Positions 50,665 through 58,442 of a stretch of 58,442 nt of DNA are shown piece by piece (positions within the stretch are counted from its first letter, which is position 1; each line of letters starts with the position of its first letter). A program made the position numbers and the translations under genes. Source of the DNA: an uncultured Odoribacter sp. (GTDB taxonomy: Bacteria > Bacteroidota > Bacteroidia > Bacteroidales > Marinifilaceae); contig UQJP01000025.1 of NCBI GenBank assembly GCA_900541415.1, positions 1 through 58,442 of the forward strand, read 5' to 3'. Under the pieces are notes generated by a model that did not search any database, had not been told where the DNA came from, and worked only from the letters and a program-made list of their open reading frames with translations.

Positions 50665-52800
50665 CTATTTTTTAGGTGGCTCAAATCCTAAACTAAATTC
50701 ATCCAACCACAATTTACTACCTTCTCCACCAGTGAAATAATCACCATATTTGCTGGCAGTAGCAACAATCAGGATGTAAGTTGGAATACGGGTTTCGTCC
50801 CGGTATTTAATTTCAAATTCAAACTTCTCGAAATCCGACATCGTACGGCTATCTTTCATCTCCCCGAATGCAATTGCATCGTTCAGGTTAACAAAAGTCC
50901 CTGTCTGGGTATTTACCCGGAAGGCACTTGTCCAGTCGGCAAAAAGAGCCACATAAACATGGCAACTGTCTAAATCGCCCTTACTTACATTCGGTTTTGA
51001 CGTTTGGGTTACATTCACCGGCTGGTATTTGTAATAACCTGTCAAAGACGTGGGACGGCTATTGTACGGAATACCGAAATCCAATTGAGCTCCCGGATTC
51101 GACAGGTTTACCACTGCCTCCACAAAATCGCCCGTATAAATATTCCCGGCAGCCATAACCCCAAACACAACTTTCGTTTCCAGATAAGCCGATGCCTGAT
51201 TGCCCTCTATGGCCACTTTCGTGTCATAGTCAGGAGCCGTTGGATTCTTTTCACTCACCGTATTGGCTCCCTCGTTACCGGAATCCCATACCTTATTCCC
51301 CGATTCACCCAAATACCAGTTCTTTCCGCTTCCGCTTCCATTCTTGCCTGCCTTAAACCAGGCATCGAAGTTCAAATAAGGAACCTGTGCTTCGGCTTCT
51401 GTCGTGAACGATTTTATATCGTCGGAAACAAAGTCATTAGAAACGGTACGATAATAATAGGTCGTCGCGGAATTCAATCCCGTTATCCTTGCCCGGAACG
51501 ACTTTCCTGCATTGTTGAATGCAATTTGATCCGAAGGAACCGGAGTCCAGTTAACCTGGTCGGAACTATATTCCAAAGTAAGTCCTTCCGGTTTGTCGAT
51601 CGTATACCAAAGTCCCGACACCGTTGCACATTTAGCCCATATCTCATAACGCACGGCATTTTGGGCAATATGGTCCATATCCGGAATGATGGAAGCGCGC
51701 AACGTATCTACAACCAGTCTTTTACGGGCATCGTAAACGCTTAAATAGAATTCATATTCACCCAAAGGCAAATTATTCAGAATACCACTGAAATCGACCG
51801 TTACCTGCTGAGCATCCAGCACATTTTCGTTCCCCCAGGTAATACCTGCCGCATTGACCGTATTTTTCAATTCAGGCGTAATATTACTGATCGTTATGGC
51901 CTCCGGAACCCCCAAGGCTTTAACTTCGGGAGAATTGTGGCGCAGTTTCAGCTCCTGTATCTTCGCCAGAGCGGTTATATTCACTTTCGCATCGGCTCCT
52001 CTGGTCTCGTTCAGCACCAGAATCCTGTCGTTCAGGTCAAAATTCTGTCCCTGTATTTCCGGTTTTGCAATAGAGTCCTTCAAAACGATCTCACACAACC
52101 AATTGAATACATCGGTCGTCGTATCGACTACGATTCCCGGAATAAAAGCTCCTTCATTCTCATCTCCCGACTCTTTGATGTCGAACCGGAAACGATAGTA
52201 TTGGCGGGGCTCTACGCCTGTAATGGTCTTCGTAATCTGAAAAGTTTCCTGCCTGTTATCCAAATTCAGGTTCCAAACCAATGTACCGTCGACCACTTTC
52301 AAAAAACCCGCCCGGCTTTCTCCTTTTCCAAATACCAGAGAGCCTTCGCCATTCGTTACCTCTAAAGAATAATCCGCGAATTTTTCTTTAATCAGGTCTG
52401 AATATTCAACAGATACTTTCACATTTGCCTGAGTACAGATCATTGAAATATCCTTTGTAACGGCAGCTTCGATCTTAACCTCCTGTTCACATTTGTAAAA
52501 AGGCGATTCAAAGCCAGCCACAACATCTTCACCGTTGGTGGCAACCAGCTTATAAGTCCCAACCGGCAATAAGATACGCTCTGAAATATCATTACAGTCT
52601 TCAAATCTGGAAACAATCGTTCCATCAGCCTTTTGAATCTCCAAGGCATACACAGGTTCACTTCCCCGGCTCTGCACCGAGTTGTCCGTAAAAAAATCTA
52701 CGGCAAGCCAACCCGATCCGCCCCGGTCACCTTTCTCCGCCTCTTTCTGACAAGCTGCAAACAGAAATAACAGGAGTATATACAATAATATATTCTTCAT
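50665..52800 (-). CDS. DUF4493-PCMD surface lipoprotein
   Basis: A 711-residue lipoprotein (lipobox FAACQ, Cys near residue 17). The N-terminal DUF4493 domain (about 25-260) has LPVGTYKLVATNGEDVVAGFESPFYKC, then CTQANVKVSVEYSD. A linker of about 130 residues and a fibronectin III-like piece follow, and the C-terminal PCMD domain (about 465-711) has YLNFDAWFKAGKNG, GESGNKVWDSGNEG, TGYYKYQPV and KLWLDEFSLGFE. The C-terminal domain is close to that of the 48221 gene, so the two are paralogues. Surface exposure and glycan binding are inferred. The ATG at 52800 is used; the three codons before it begin at TTG. Confidence 0.85.
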   Translation of the reverse strand: MKNILLYILLLFLFAACQKEAEKGDRGGSGWLAVDFFTDNSVQSRGSEPVYALEIQKADGTIVSRFEDCNDISERILLPVGTYKLVATNGEDVVAGFESPFYKCEQEVKIEAAVTKDISMICTQANVKVSVEYSDLIKEKFADYSLEVTNGEGSLVFGKGESRAGFLKVVDGTLVWNLNLDNRQETFQITKTITGVEPRQYYRFRFDIKESGDENEGAFIPGIVVDTTTDVFNWLCEIVLKDSIAKPEIQGQNFDLNDRILVLNETRGADAKVNITALAKIQELKLRHNSPEVKALGVPEAITISNITPELKNTVNAAGITWGNENVLDAQQVTVDFSGILNNLPLGEYEFYLSVYDARKRLVVDTLRASIIPDMDHIAQNAVRYEIWAKCATVSGLWYTIDKPEGLTLEYSSDQVNWTPVPSDQIAFNNAGKSFRARITGLNSATTYYYRTVSNDFVSDDIKSFTTEAEAQVPYLNFDAWFKAGKNGSGSGKNWYLGESGNKVWDSGNEGANTVSEKNPTAPDYDTKVAIEGNQASAYLETKVVFGVMAAGNIYTGDFVEAVVNLSNPGAQLDFGIPYNSRPTSLTGYYKYQPVNVTQTSKPNVSKGDLDSCHVYVALFADWTSAFRVNTQTGTFVNLNDAIAFGEMKDSRTMSDFEKFEFEIKYRDETRIPTYILIVATASKYGDYFTGGEGSKLWLDEFSLGFEPPKK

Positions 52801-52818
52801 TCTATACAATTTAAAGTT

Positions 52819-54108
52819 CTACTCCGTTAAATTCACGATCAATGATTTCACTGTTACATTCTTCTTGCTATCAACAATTCTAAGATGAAATTTATGTGTT
52901 TTTCCAATCCCATTATCCAACATTCCCAACATAGGCATAAAACCACCTACTGAAAAAGTGTGTTCTGTTTTGCCTTTAATCGGATCTCCCTCCGTAATCA
53001 ATCCTAAATCTGTTAAAGAACTCTGCATGCCCGATTCGACATTCGCAATATCGAATTTCTTCGCTAAGCCTACCATAACCAATGCAGATTCATCCAACGC
53101 CGGAGAATCGATCGTTACCACAAGGCTATCGATGCCTTCCACCGCCGTGATCTTGACATCCACTTTGGGATCGGGTGTAGAAGCCGAGAAACTAAGCGGA
53201 TTTTCGATATTAAAACCGATACCTTCCACTGCCGGAGCGTTCGGATTTTCTTCTCCTCCCGGATTATCATCGCCATCCCCGGAATCGTCATCGTCCCAAC
53301 TCCCGGAATCCCCATTGTTTTCAATAATATCGCCTGCTCCCGGCACTAAAACCGTAGATTCTTTTTCATCCACACTATGGTCGATCTGAATCATTCCTCC
53401 TCCATTCTCGATGCCGGCAGAAGTATTTACACTCAAAGCGATTTTATGCCATTGCTTAGAAGCAACAGAATTAATATAATAAGTTCTGTTTACTTCGGCA
53501 TTATCCTCTACATATTTTCCACGTATCGTCACAGCCAGCGTAGAATCGGCAGGCGTAGCCAGATAACCGGTCATGTTCTGATCATCCGGGGCAAATTCCA
53601 GGGCTGCACCATTGGTCTGGTGAACAATACAAACAGGGTCTGTCACATTATTCAGGAACAAGGATGTAAACTCAACAGACACTTTCACACAAGCCAACTG
53701 GCAAGTGACCTGCGCATCGGTCAGTTCCTGTATTCCCACCGAAAATTCTTTACTCCCGTAATAATACGGAGAGTCGAAACCGGAACGTTGTTCGCCGTTA
53801 TAAGCTTCTATGGTATATGAACCTGCAGGAATAGTTACAATCGAAGGCATATCCCCGTAACGCGTCCAAATGGAATCATAAGCCGTTTCTTTCAGTGTAG
53901 TTCCTTTAATTCTTACGGAGAAGTCCTCAACAGCAACCCCCGAAGCCTTCGAAACAACCTCGAAACTCCCGATTGTCCCCAATTTCAGAGAAAAACGTCC
54001 TTTAGAATCGTTCATGAATTCATTTTCAATCTTTGGGTCTTTTCCACAGCCAACTGCCAAAAGAATCAGTATCAGCAATAAACTGTTTAGGTTTAATACT
54101 CTTTTCAT
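52819..54108 (-). CDS. DUF4493 surface lipoprotein with acidic linker
   Basis: A 429-residue lipoprotein (lipobox LAVGC). The DUF4493 domain (about 30-260) has IPAGSYTIEAYNGEQRSGFDSPYYYG and CQLACVKVSVEFTSLF. A very acidic, Gly/Asp/Asn-rich linker (DDDDSGDGDDNPGGEE, about 285-305) joins it to a second beta-rich domain of about 120 residues (NIENPLSFSASTPDPKVDVKI) with no PCMD part. It is the shortest of the three DUF4493 proteins. The start at 54108 begins the lipoprotein signal. It is 19 bases after the first gene of the operon. Confidence 0.82.
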   Translation of the reverse strand: MKRVLNLNSLLLILILLAVGCGKDPKIENEFMNDSKGRFSLKLGTIGSFEVVSKASGVAVEDFSVRIKGTTLKETAYDSIWTRYGDMPSIVTIPAGSYTIEAYNGEQRSGFDSPYYYGSKEFSVGIQELTDAQVTCQLACVKVSVEFTSLFLNNVTDPVCIVHQTNGAALEFAPDDQNMTGYLATPADSTLAVTIRGKYVEDNAEVNRTYYINSVASKQWHKIALSVNTSAGIENGGGMIQIDHSVDEKESTVLVPGAGDIIENNGDSGSWDDDDSGDGDDNPGGEENPNAPAVEGIGFNIENPLSFSASTPDPKVDVKITAVEGIDSLVVTIDSPALDESALVMVGLAKKFDIANVESGMQSSLTDLGLITEGDPIKGKTEHTFSVGGFMPMLGMLDNGIGKTHKFHLRIVDSKKNVTVKSLIVNLTE

Positions 54109-54127
54109 TGTTATATCTATTTTGTGA

Positions 54128-56368
54128 TTATTCATATATTAATTCAAGATCATCCACTGTGAGCACATTTCCAATATAGCGGGAATCGGAATTTCCATTA
54201 AATGTCCCTATACTTCCCTGAACTCTATCCGTTGTCGGGGTTTCCGCCGTACTGGATAAAAATACGATATAGATATGTGTCGCCTTCAAATATTTATTAG
54301 AATAGGTGATATTAACAGTAGCTTTGGCGAACTCACTTTGCTCTTTTCCTGTATATTCCGACGGCAATTCCCCTCTTCCGATTTCCACAGTTCCATTCTC
54401 TCTGTTTTCAAGCACGATGTATGCTTTAAAAGATTCGGAATTATAAGGTTTGAATTTATACCAAAATGATAATTTATCCGGCCGGACATCAAAGGAACGT
54501 CCAAAAACTTCAGTTCCTTCATCACCTCTATCGTTATTCGCTTTCGGAGAATATACATAATCACCAATGAACAACATTCCCGGAGTAACATACTGAGCAG
54601 GATAAGTAGCCGACGAAGCATTTGTCCACCAGTTATCAATACCATACCCTACCGTAGATATTTCTGCCGCCTTACTTCCCGAATGTCCCGGAGAAACGTC
54701 ACGAGTGGCAGGGAAAGAGGTGTAGTAATATGATGTCCCACTTCTCTGGAAGGTCGTCATAGCATTCCGGGTACTCCACCAGGCAGAGCTTTCGCCCTGA
54801 TTATAGGGATAGTAATTATAAATTGCAATACCCACCCATAGTGTTTTACTTTCATATACTTTTTCATTATACCAATTCTCCATTCCGGCATTAGGCACTT
54901 GTAATTCTGCCTCCGTCAGATAAGAACCAGCATCTAAGATATGTTCCCCCAGTCGAATTCTAAAAGAATAATTTATTTCAGGACTCAATCCTGTTCCTAT
55001 ACAATCGTAATTATTTTCAGACAATGAATTTAATGTCGTCGGAGCCACTTTCCACTCTCCGTCCGCTGTTTTATATTCTACCACCGGAGTTTTCACTTCC
55101 GATTCGTATTTTATATTGTATATCGCTTTTCTGGCGTAAACATTGCCAACCCCTGGAGCAGAAGCGAACTCGAACACCGGAGGGGCGACAGCCACATTCA
55201 GCTTACATTCAGAATCACCGAATTGACCGAAACGGTCTTTAGCTACTAACTCGAAGGCCGAATGGCTGATCTGGCCAGGAGCCGTGTTTAACAACTGCAC
55301 CACATTATCGAATTTCACCCAAACCGTTGTTTTTATGGTATCTTTCGTATCCAGCTCACTACTCCAATCCAAACCACTTGCTTTTAAGACAGCGATTTGC
55401 TCTGGAGTTGCCCGCATTAAATCGAGCTCTTCCGGCCATCCCCGGGCAATCAGTGTATCTGAAATGGTTTTGATTTTTAATTCCGTTAATCCGGCAGAAG
55501 AAGCGATCATAACTGTTGCCTGCTTAGACAAGCCCTCGGTAGTTTCAACGGTCTCCCCGGAGGTAAACCCTTTCAGAGTCACTTTAGGAACCGGCTTCGG
55601 CAAATAAAAAGGAGGTAACTCCACATCCACAGGAATGTCTATCGTTGAAGAATCGGTCGTAATCGTGATCGATTTTAAATCCCCCTTATCCGTATTCGCC
55701 CTTAACTTCATTTTATAAAATTCTTTCGCTTTCACGGTCCCGATGGCCTGCGGATAAAATTGATAATAGGTGGTGGAGCCGATAGGTTTCAACACAAAAC
55801 GCATCCGCAAATTACCCGGTTTAAAATAGGCCACTCTAGATTCGTCTTTTGCAAAACTCAATGAATCGCCCACAGTTTTTATATCGACCCAAAAATCATC
55901 ATACTCATATCCAAAGCTCTTGTCGAACTCAACAGCCACCTTCACCGCCCCCATAGAGCAATTCACCAGCGTATCCAAATTATCGCCTTCTTTCAAGGTT
56001 ACTTTCGTTTCACCATAATAATAGGGCTTTTCAAAAGCCGGCAAAATAGAATCCGTCCCATAATAAGCCACCAATTTATAGCTTCCCGGAACTACTTTGA
56101 TTAATGAAGGTAATTCATCATATTTCCAATTTTTCAGAATTTCTCCCCGGGTGTTTTCGATCCTCACCAAGAATTCTTCGTCCGCAGGAACACTTCCGCT
56201 ACGGGTTAAAGGAACAACCGTCAATGTCTCGTCTGTTTGCAGTCTAAAAGAAACGGCACAAGTTTCGTCGTCTCCTCCAATAATACTATCTACCTTATCT
56301 TTATGACACCCTAAAAGAAATAGTGTCAGACAAGATAGAAATGCAAATTTGATCTTTCGTAATTTCAT
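54128..56368 (-). CDS. DUF4493-PCMD surface lipoprotein, first gene of the operon
   Basis: A 746-residue lipoprotein (lipobox FLLGC, Cys21). The DUF4493 domain (about 30-270) has VPADEEFLVRIENTRGEIL, VVPGSYKLVAYYGTD and the conserved FEKPYYYGETKV. A long linker with strand repeats follows. The C-terminal PCMD-like domain (about 490-746) has VPNAGMENWYNEK, STRNAMTTFQRS, SFDVRPDKLSFWYKFKPYN and LTVDDLELIYE. It is the first and largest gene of a five-gene operon (54128, 52819, 50665, 49790, 48221 as lower ends) of surface proteins. Transcription probably begins in the gap of about 360 bases upstream. Confidence 0.85.
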   Translation of the reverse strand: MKLRKIKFAFLSCLTLFLLGCHKDKVDSIIGGDDETCAVSFRLQTDETLTVVPLTRSGSVPADEEFLVRIENTRGEILKNWKYDELPSLIKVVPGSYKLVAYYGTDSILPAFEKPYYYGETKVTLKEGDNLDTLVNCSMGAVKVAVEFDKSFGYEYDDFWVDIKTVGDSLSFAKDESRVAYFKPGNLRMRFVLKPIGSTTYYQFYPQAIGTVKAKEFYKMKLRANTDKGDLKSITITTDSSTIDIPVDVELPPFYLPKPVPKVTLKGFTSGETVETTEGLSKQATVMIASSAGLTELKIKTISDTLIARGWPEELDLMRATPEQIAVLKASGLDWSSELDTKDTIKTTVWVKFDNVVQLLNTAPGQISHSAFELVAKDRFGQFGDSECKLNVAVAPPVFEFASAPGVGNVYARKAIYNIKYESEVKTPVVEYKTADGEWKVAPTTLNSLSENNYDCIGTGLSPEINYSFRIRLGEHILDAGSYLTEAELQVPNAGMENWYNEKVYESKTLWVGIAIYNYYPYNQGESSAWWSTRNAMTTFQRSGTSYYYTSFPATRDVSPGHSGSKAAEISTVGYGIDNWWTNASSATYPAQYVTPGMLFIGDYVYSPKANNDRGDEGTEVFGRSFDVRPDKLSFWYKFKPYNSESFKAYIVLENRENGTVEIGRGELPSEYTGKEQSEFAKATVNITYSNKYLKATHIYIVFLSSTAETPTTDRVQGSIGTFNGNSDSRYIGNVLTVDDLELIYE

Positions 56369-56728
56369 CTACGTTATTATTAGTATGATACATCTATTAC
56401 AACTCCGTTATACGCTCCCTTTCCAGGGTTCGTTTGCCGAGTGTCAAAATTAACAATCATAAAAAAAAATTCACCTATCTCTCTACCATCCTCTTTCTCC
56501 CTTCCCCAAGGCATATTTATAATGGCTCATTTTCATCCTCCAACAATCAGAAAAAAGCAACAAAAAATATGCCATGCCACAAAAATGTATTAAAATATAC
56601 AAAAGAAAAGCAAGATTATATAACACTATTATACACAATAAAGACGCTTTTCTTATGAAAACCTAGAAAAGCTAAAGAATACATTATGAAATTTTAAAGA
56701 AAAGCTAAAGAAAATATAAAATCACGAA
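56369..56728. other. AT-rich gap upstream of the DUF4493 operon
   Basis: 360 bases without a gene. On the minus strand TAATTTTG (near 56453-56460) fits the -7 box TAnnTTTG, but no -33 TTTG is at the right distance. A 15-bp direct repeat, agaaaagctaaagaa, occurs at 56665-56679 and again at 56698-56712, a period of 33 bases, just past the phosphatase stop. No terminator hairpin is clear. Confidence 0.45.
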
Positions 56729-57217
56729 TCAGCGGGCTGTACAAAACTGAAATATCCCGGCAACAGCATCTTCCAATAAATCCAAAACAAGCTCAAATCC
56801 ATCGAATCCACCATAATAAGGGTCAGGAACTTCTTTATAAGCAGTATGTTTCTGGCAAAAATCGGTCATACGATATATTTTTCCCGATTCTTCATCGGTT
56901 ATTGCCATACGTTTCAAATCGGCAATGTTCTGATTATCCATACCAATAATCATATCAAATTCGACAAAATCCGCCGATGCGTAAAATTGCCTTGCCCGAC
57001 TATCTAAAATATAGCCTCGCTTCTGCGCATGCTTCCGCATTCTTTCGTCCGGTAAAGCACCGCTATGTCCTCCATAAATTCCGGCAGAATCAATGAAAAA
57101 CTCGTGCTCCATTCCCCTTTCTTTGACAAAAGCCTTCATTACAGCTTCAGCTCCGGGGGAACGGCATATATTTCCCAAACACACAAAAAGAATCTTTTTC
57201 ATATTGAAATCGGCCAT
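56729..57217 (-). CDS. Low-molecular-weight protein tyrosine phosphatase
   Basis: A 162-residue cytoplasmic phosphatase. The P-loop CLGNICRSP (C-x5-R-S) near the N-terminus and the general-acid loop DPYYGGFDGFELV define the LMW-PTP family, which dephosphorylates phosphotyrosine proteins or arsenate-like substrates. The ATG at 57217 (MADFNMKK) is kept because GAGGA lies six bases before it, a real ribosome-binding site in a genome where most genes lack one. An internal ATG at 57202 is also possible. It follows ftsY by 12 bases and is probably cotranscribed. No tyrosine kinase or capsule gene is near. Confidence 0.93.
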   Translation of the reverse strand: MADFNMKKILFVCLGNICRSPGAEAVMKAFVKERGMEHEFFIDSAGIYGGHSGALPDERMRKHAQKRGYILDSRARQFYASADFVEFDMIIGMDNQNIADLKRMAITDEESGKIYRMTDFCQKHTAYKEVPDPYYGGFDGFELVLDLLEDAVAGIFQFCTAR

Positions 57218-57229
57218 TTATTCCTCGAA

Positions 57230-58180
57230 TCAATTAAATAAGGAGTCGACAAATTCCACCCGGTCGAAAACTTGCAGGTCATCGATTTTTTCTCCCACAC
57301 CAATATACTTCACCGGGATTTTAAATTGATCCGAAATTCCGATAACGACACCACCTTTCGCAGTTCCATCTAACTTTGTAATTGCCAATGCATTTACCTC
57401 CGTCGCCAATGTAAACTGTTTTGCCTGTTCATAAGCATTTTGACCCGTGGAACCGTCTAAGACCAATAGCACCTCATTAGGAGCATCAGGAAGGATTTTT
57501 TTCATCACATTCTTGATCTTTGTCAGTTCGTTCATCAAATTGACTTTATTATGCAGGCGTCCTGCCGTATCGATAATAACAACATCGGCATTTTCGGCTT
57601 TAGCCTTACTCAAAGTATCGTAAGCCACAGAAGCGGGATCGGCTCCCATCCCCTGTTTCACAATAGGCACACCTACCCGTTCCGCCCAAATCACTAACTG
57701 ATCGACAGCAGCAGCCCGGAAGGTATCGGCAGCTCCTAACACCACTTTTTTCCCGGCTCCTTTGAATTTATAAGCTAATTTTCCGATTGTAGTCGTTTTA
57801 CCCACTCCATTTACGCCAACCACCATAATAACATAAGGCAATCCATTATTCGGAAGATCAAAGGAAACAGCATCATTAACCGTATTTTCCTGTAACAAGC
57901 CGGCGATTTCCTCTTTTAACACCTTATTCAATTCCTCCACCCCCATGTATTTGTCACGCTCCACACGTTCCTCGATACGCTGAATGATGCGAACGGTTGT
58001 TTCCACCCCTACATCAGAAGAGATCAACACTTCTTCCAGATTATCCAAAACTTCGTCGTCTACTTTCGATTTCCCGACAACAACTCTGGCCAATTTCTTG
58101 AATACACTTTCCTTAGTCTTCTCTAATCCCTTATCCAAGCTTTCCTTTTTATTTTTCCCGAATAATCCGAATAATGCCAT
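57230..58180 (-). CDS. ftsY: Signal recognition particle receptor FtsY
   Basis: SRP receptor GTPase that docks nascent membrane proteins at the translocon. It has 316 residues. The short N-terminal region is basic (NKKESLDKGLEKTKES), without the long acidic A domain of E. coli. The four-helix N domain (about 20-100) and the G domain follow, with GVNGVGKTTTIGKLAYKF (G1), DTFRAAAVDQL, DTAGRLHNKVNLMNEL (G3) and TKLDGTAKGG (G4). This is the usual short FtsY of Bacteroidetes. Confidence 0.97.
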   Translation of the reverse strand: MALFGLFGKNKKESLDKGLEKTKESVFKKLARVVVGKSKVDDEVLDNLEEVLISSDVGVETTVRIIQRIEERVERDKYMGVEELNKVLKEEIAGLLQENTVNDAVSFDLPNNGLPYVIMVVGVNGVGKTTTIGKLAYKFKGAGKKVVLGAADTFRAAAVDQLVIWAERVGVPIVKQGMGADPASVAYDTLSKAKAENADVVIIDTAGRLHNKVNLMNELTKIKNVMKKILPDAPNEVLLVLDGSTGQNAYEQAKQFTLATEVNALAITKLDGTAKGGVVIGISDQFKIPVKYIGVGEKIDDLQVFDRVEFVDSLFN

Positions 58181-58264
58181 TTCTTCTTTCTTAAAATAAT
58201 ACTACAATTCGCAGCACTAAAGTATAAATAATTTCTTAACAATAAAACTTCATTTTCAAATTCA

Positions 58265-58342
58265 TCATCGTATGTAAAAACTTACCGGAAGAACATAAAT
58301 GGTGCCTCCTTTTTCTTTGCCAATTTTTGTTTGCTCTGACAT
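58265..58342 (-). CDS. Possible 25-residue small protein
   Basis: ATG to TGA on the minus strand, about 85 bases upstream of ftsY, encoding MSEQTKIGKEKGGTIYVLPV and then SFYIR. It has no Pfam-like signature that I know. It might be the remainder of a longer gene or a true small ORF; the charged start and aromatic end are not random-looking, but evidence is weak. The rest of 58181-58442 is AT-rich and shows no other gene. Confidence 0.25.
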   Translation of the reverse strand: MSEQTKIGKEKGGTIYVLPVSFYIR

Positions 58343-58442
58343 GAAAATAAGATCACTTCTAAAAAAGCAGGCTTAGAACTAAAATGAATTTAAACAAAAG
58401 AAACACCCTCACAGAGTATAAATAAAAGAAACAATTACAGAG

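Noticed and set aside
51004..51744. 246-codon plus-strand frame opposite the DUF4493-PCMD gene
   Set aside because: Antisense to a gene with clear domains; its composition is Arg/Ser/Ile-rich with no domain, so a shadow.

Overview
The window is chromosomal DNA of a Bacteroidales bacterium, probably a gut anaerobe. The evidence is the fused lpxC-fabZ gene, a SusC/SusD pair, DUF4493/PCMD lipoproteins, methylmalonyl-CoA mutase, diaminopimelate dehydrogenase, and several promoters of the Bacteroidetes type (TTTG ... TAnnTTTG). I cannot fix the genus; Odoribacteraceae or a relative is only a guess. No CRISPR array, rRNA operon or intact insertion sequence is visible.

Layout: (1) 0.2-3.5 kb, minus strand: lipid A genes lpxD, lpxC-fabZ and lpxA. 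(2) 3.7-8.4 kb, plus strand: the rimP-nusA-infB translation/transcription operon with a structured leader. (3) 8.5-10.1 kb: two periplasmic proteins. (4) 10.2-14.3 kb, minus strand: both subunits of methylmalonyl-CoA mutase. (5) 14.3-27 kb, minus strand: an AT-rich ribosomal peptide cluster. (6) 27-35.5 kb: a mixed block of HAD phosphatase, exonuclease, M60-type glycoprotease, ddh, an EamA transporter, the two t6A genes (tsaC-like and tsaB) and a DUF3298 lipoprotein. (7) 35.7-44.1 kb, minus strand: a four-gene polysaccharide utilization locus (SusC, SusD, GH144, GH3) that fits beta-1,2-glucan. (8) 44.5-48.2 kb: tRNA-Thr, a coupled diacylglycerol kinase/PAP2 pair, and PBP1C. (9) 48.2-56.4 kb, minus strand: an operon of DUF4493 and PCMD surface lipoproteins plus a probable outer-membrane barrel. 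(10) 56.7-58.2 kb: a low-molecular-weight tyrosine phosphatase and ftsY.

The most notable system is the 14.7-26.5 kb cluster. It encodes one 87-residue precursor with a Bacteroidales-type double-glycine leader, a Thr/Ser/Gly-rich linker and a six-cysteine C-terminal domain. The cysteine spacing (C-x7-C-x3-C-x9-C-x8-C-x1-C, with a GxC-x8-C gamma-core) is that of CS-alpha/beta defensins. Around it lie a VKOR-DsbA fusion and a thioredoxin-fold protein (cysteine oxidation or shuffling), a C39-peptidase ABC exporter with an HlyD-type adaptor and a TolC-type channel (leader cleavage and export across both membranes), three glycosyltransferases and a compact LanC-like protein without zinc ligands. 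My inference is that the cluster makes and secretes a disulfide-bonded, possibly glycosylated, defensin-like peptide. The parts belong to known families. The defensin-like core and this combination are what I think may be undescribed.

Other points of note are the double hairpin ahead of rimP, a perfect palindrome touching the lpxD promoter, a C10 tract inside infB, and a 14-bp tandem repeat upstream of susC.
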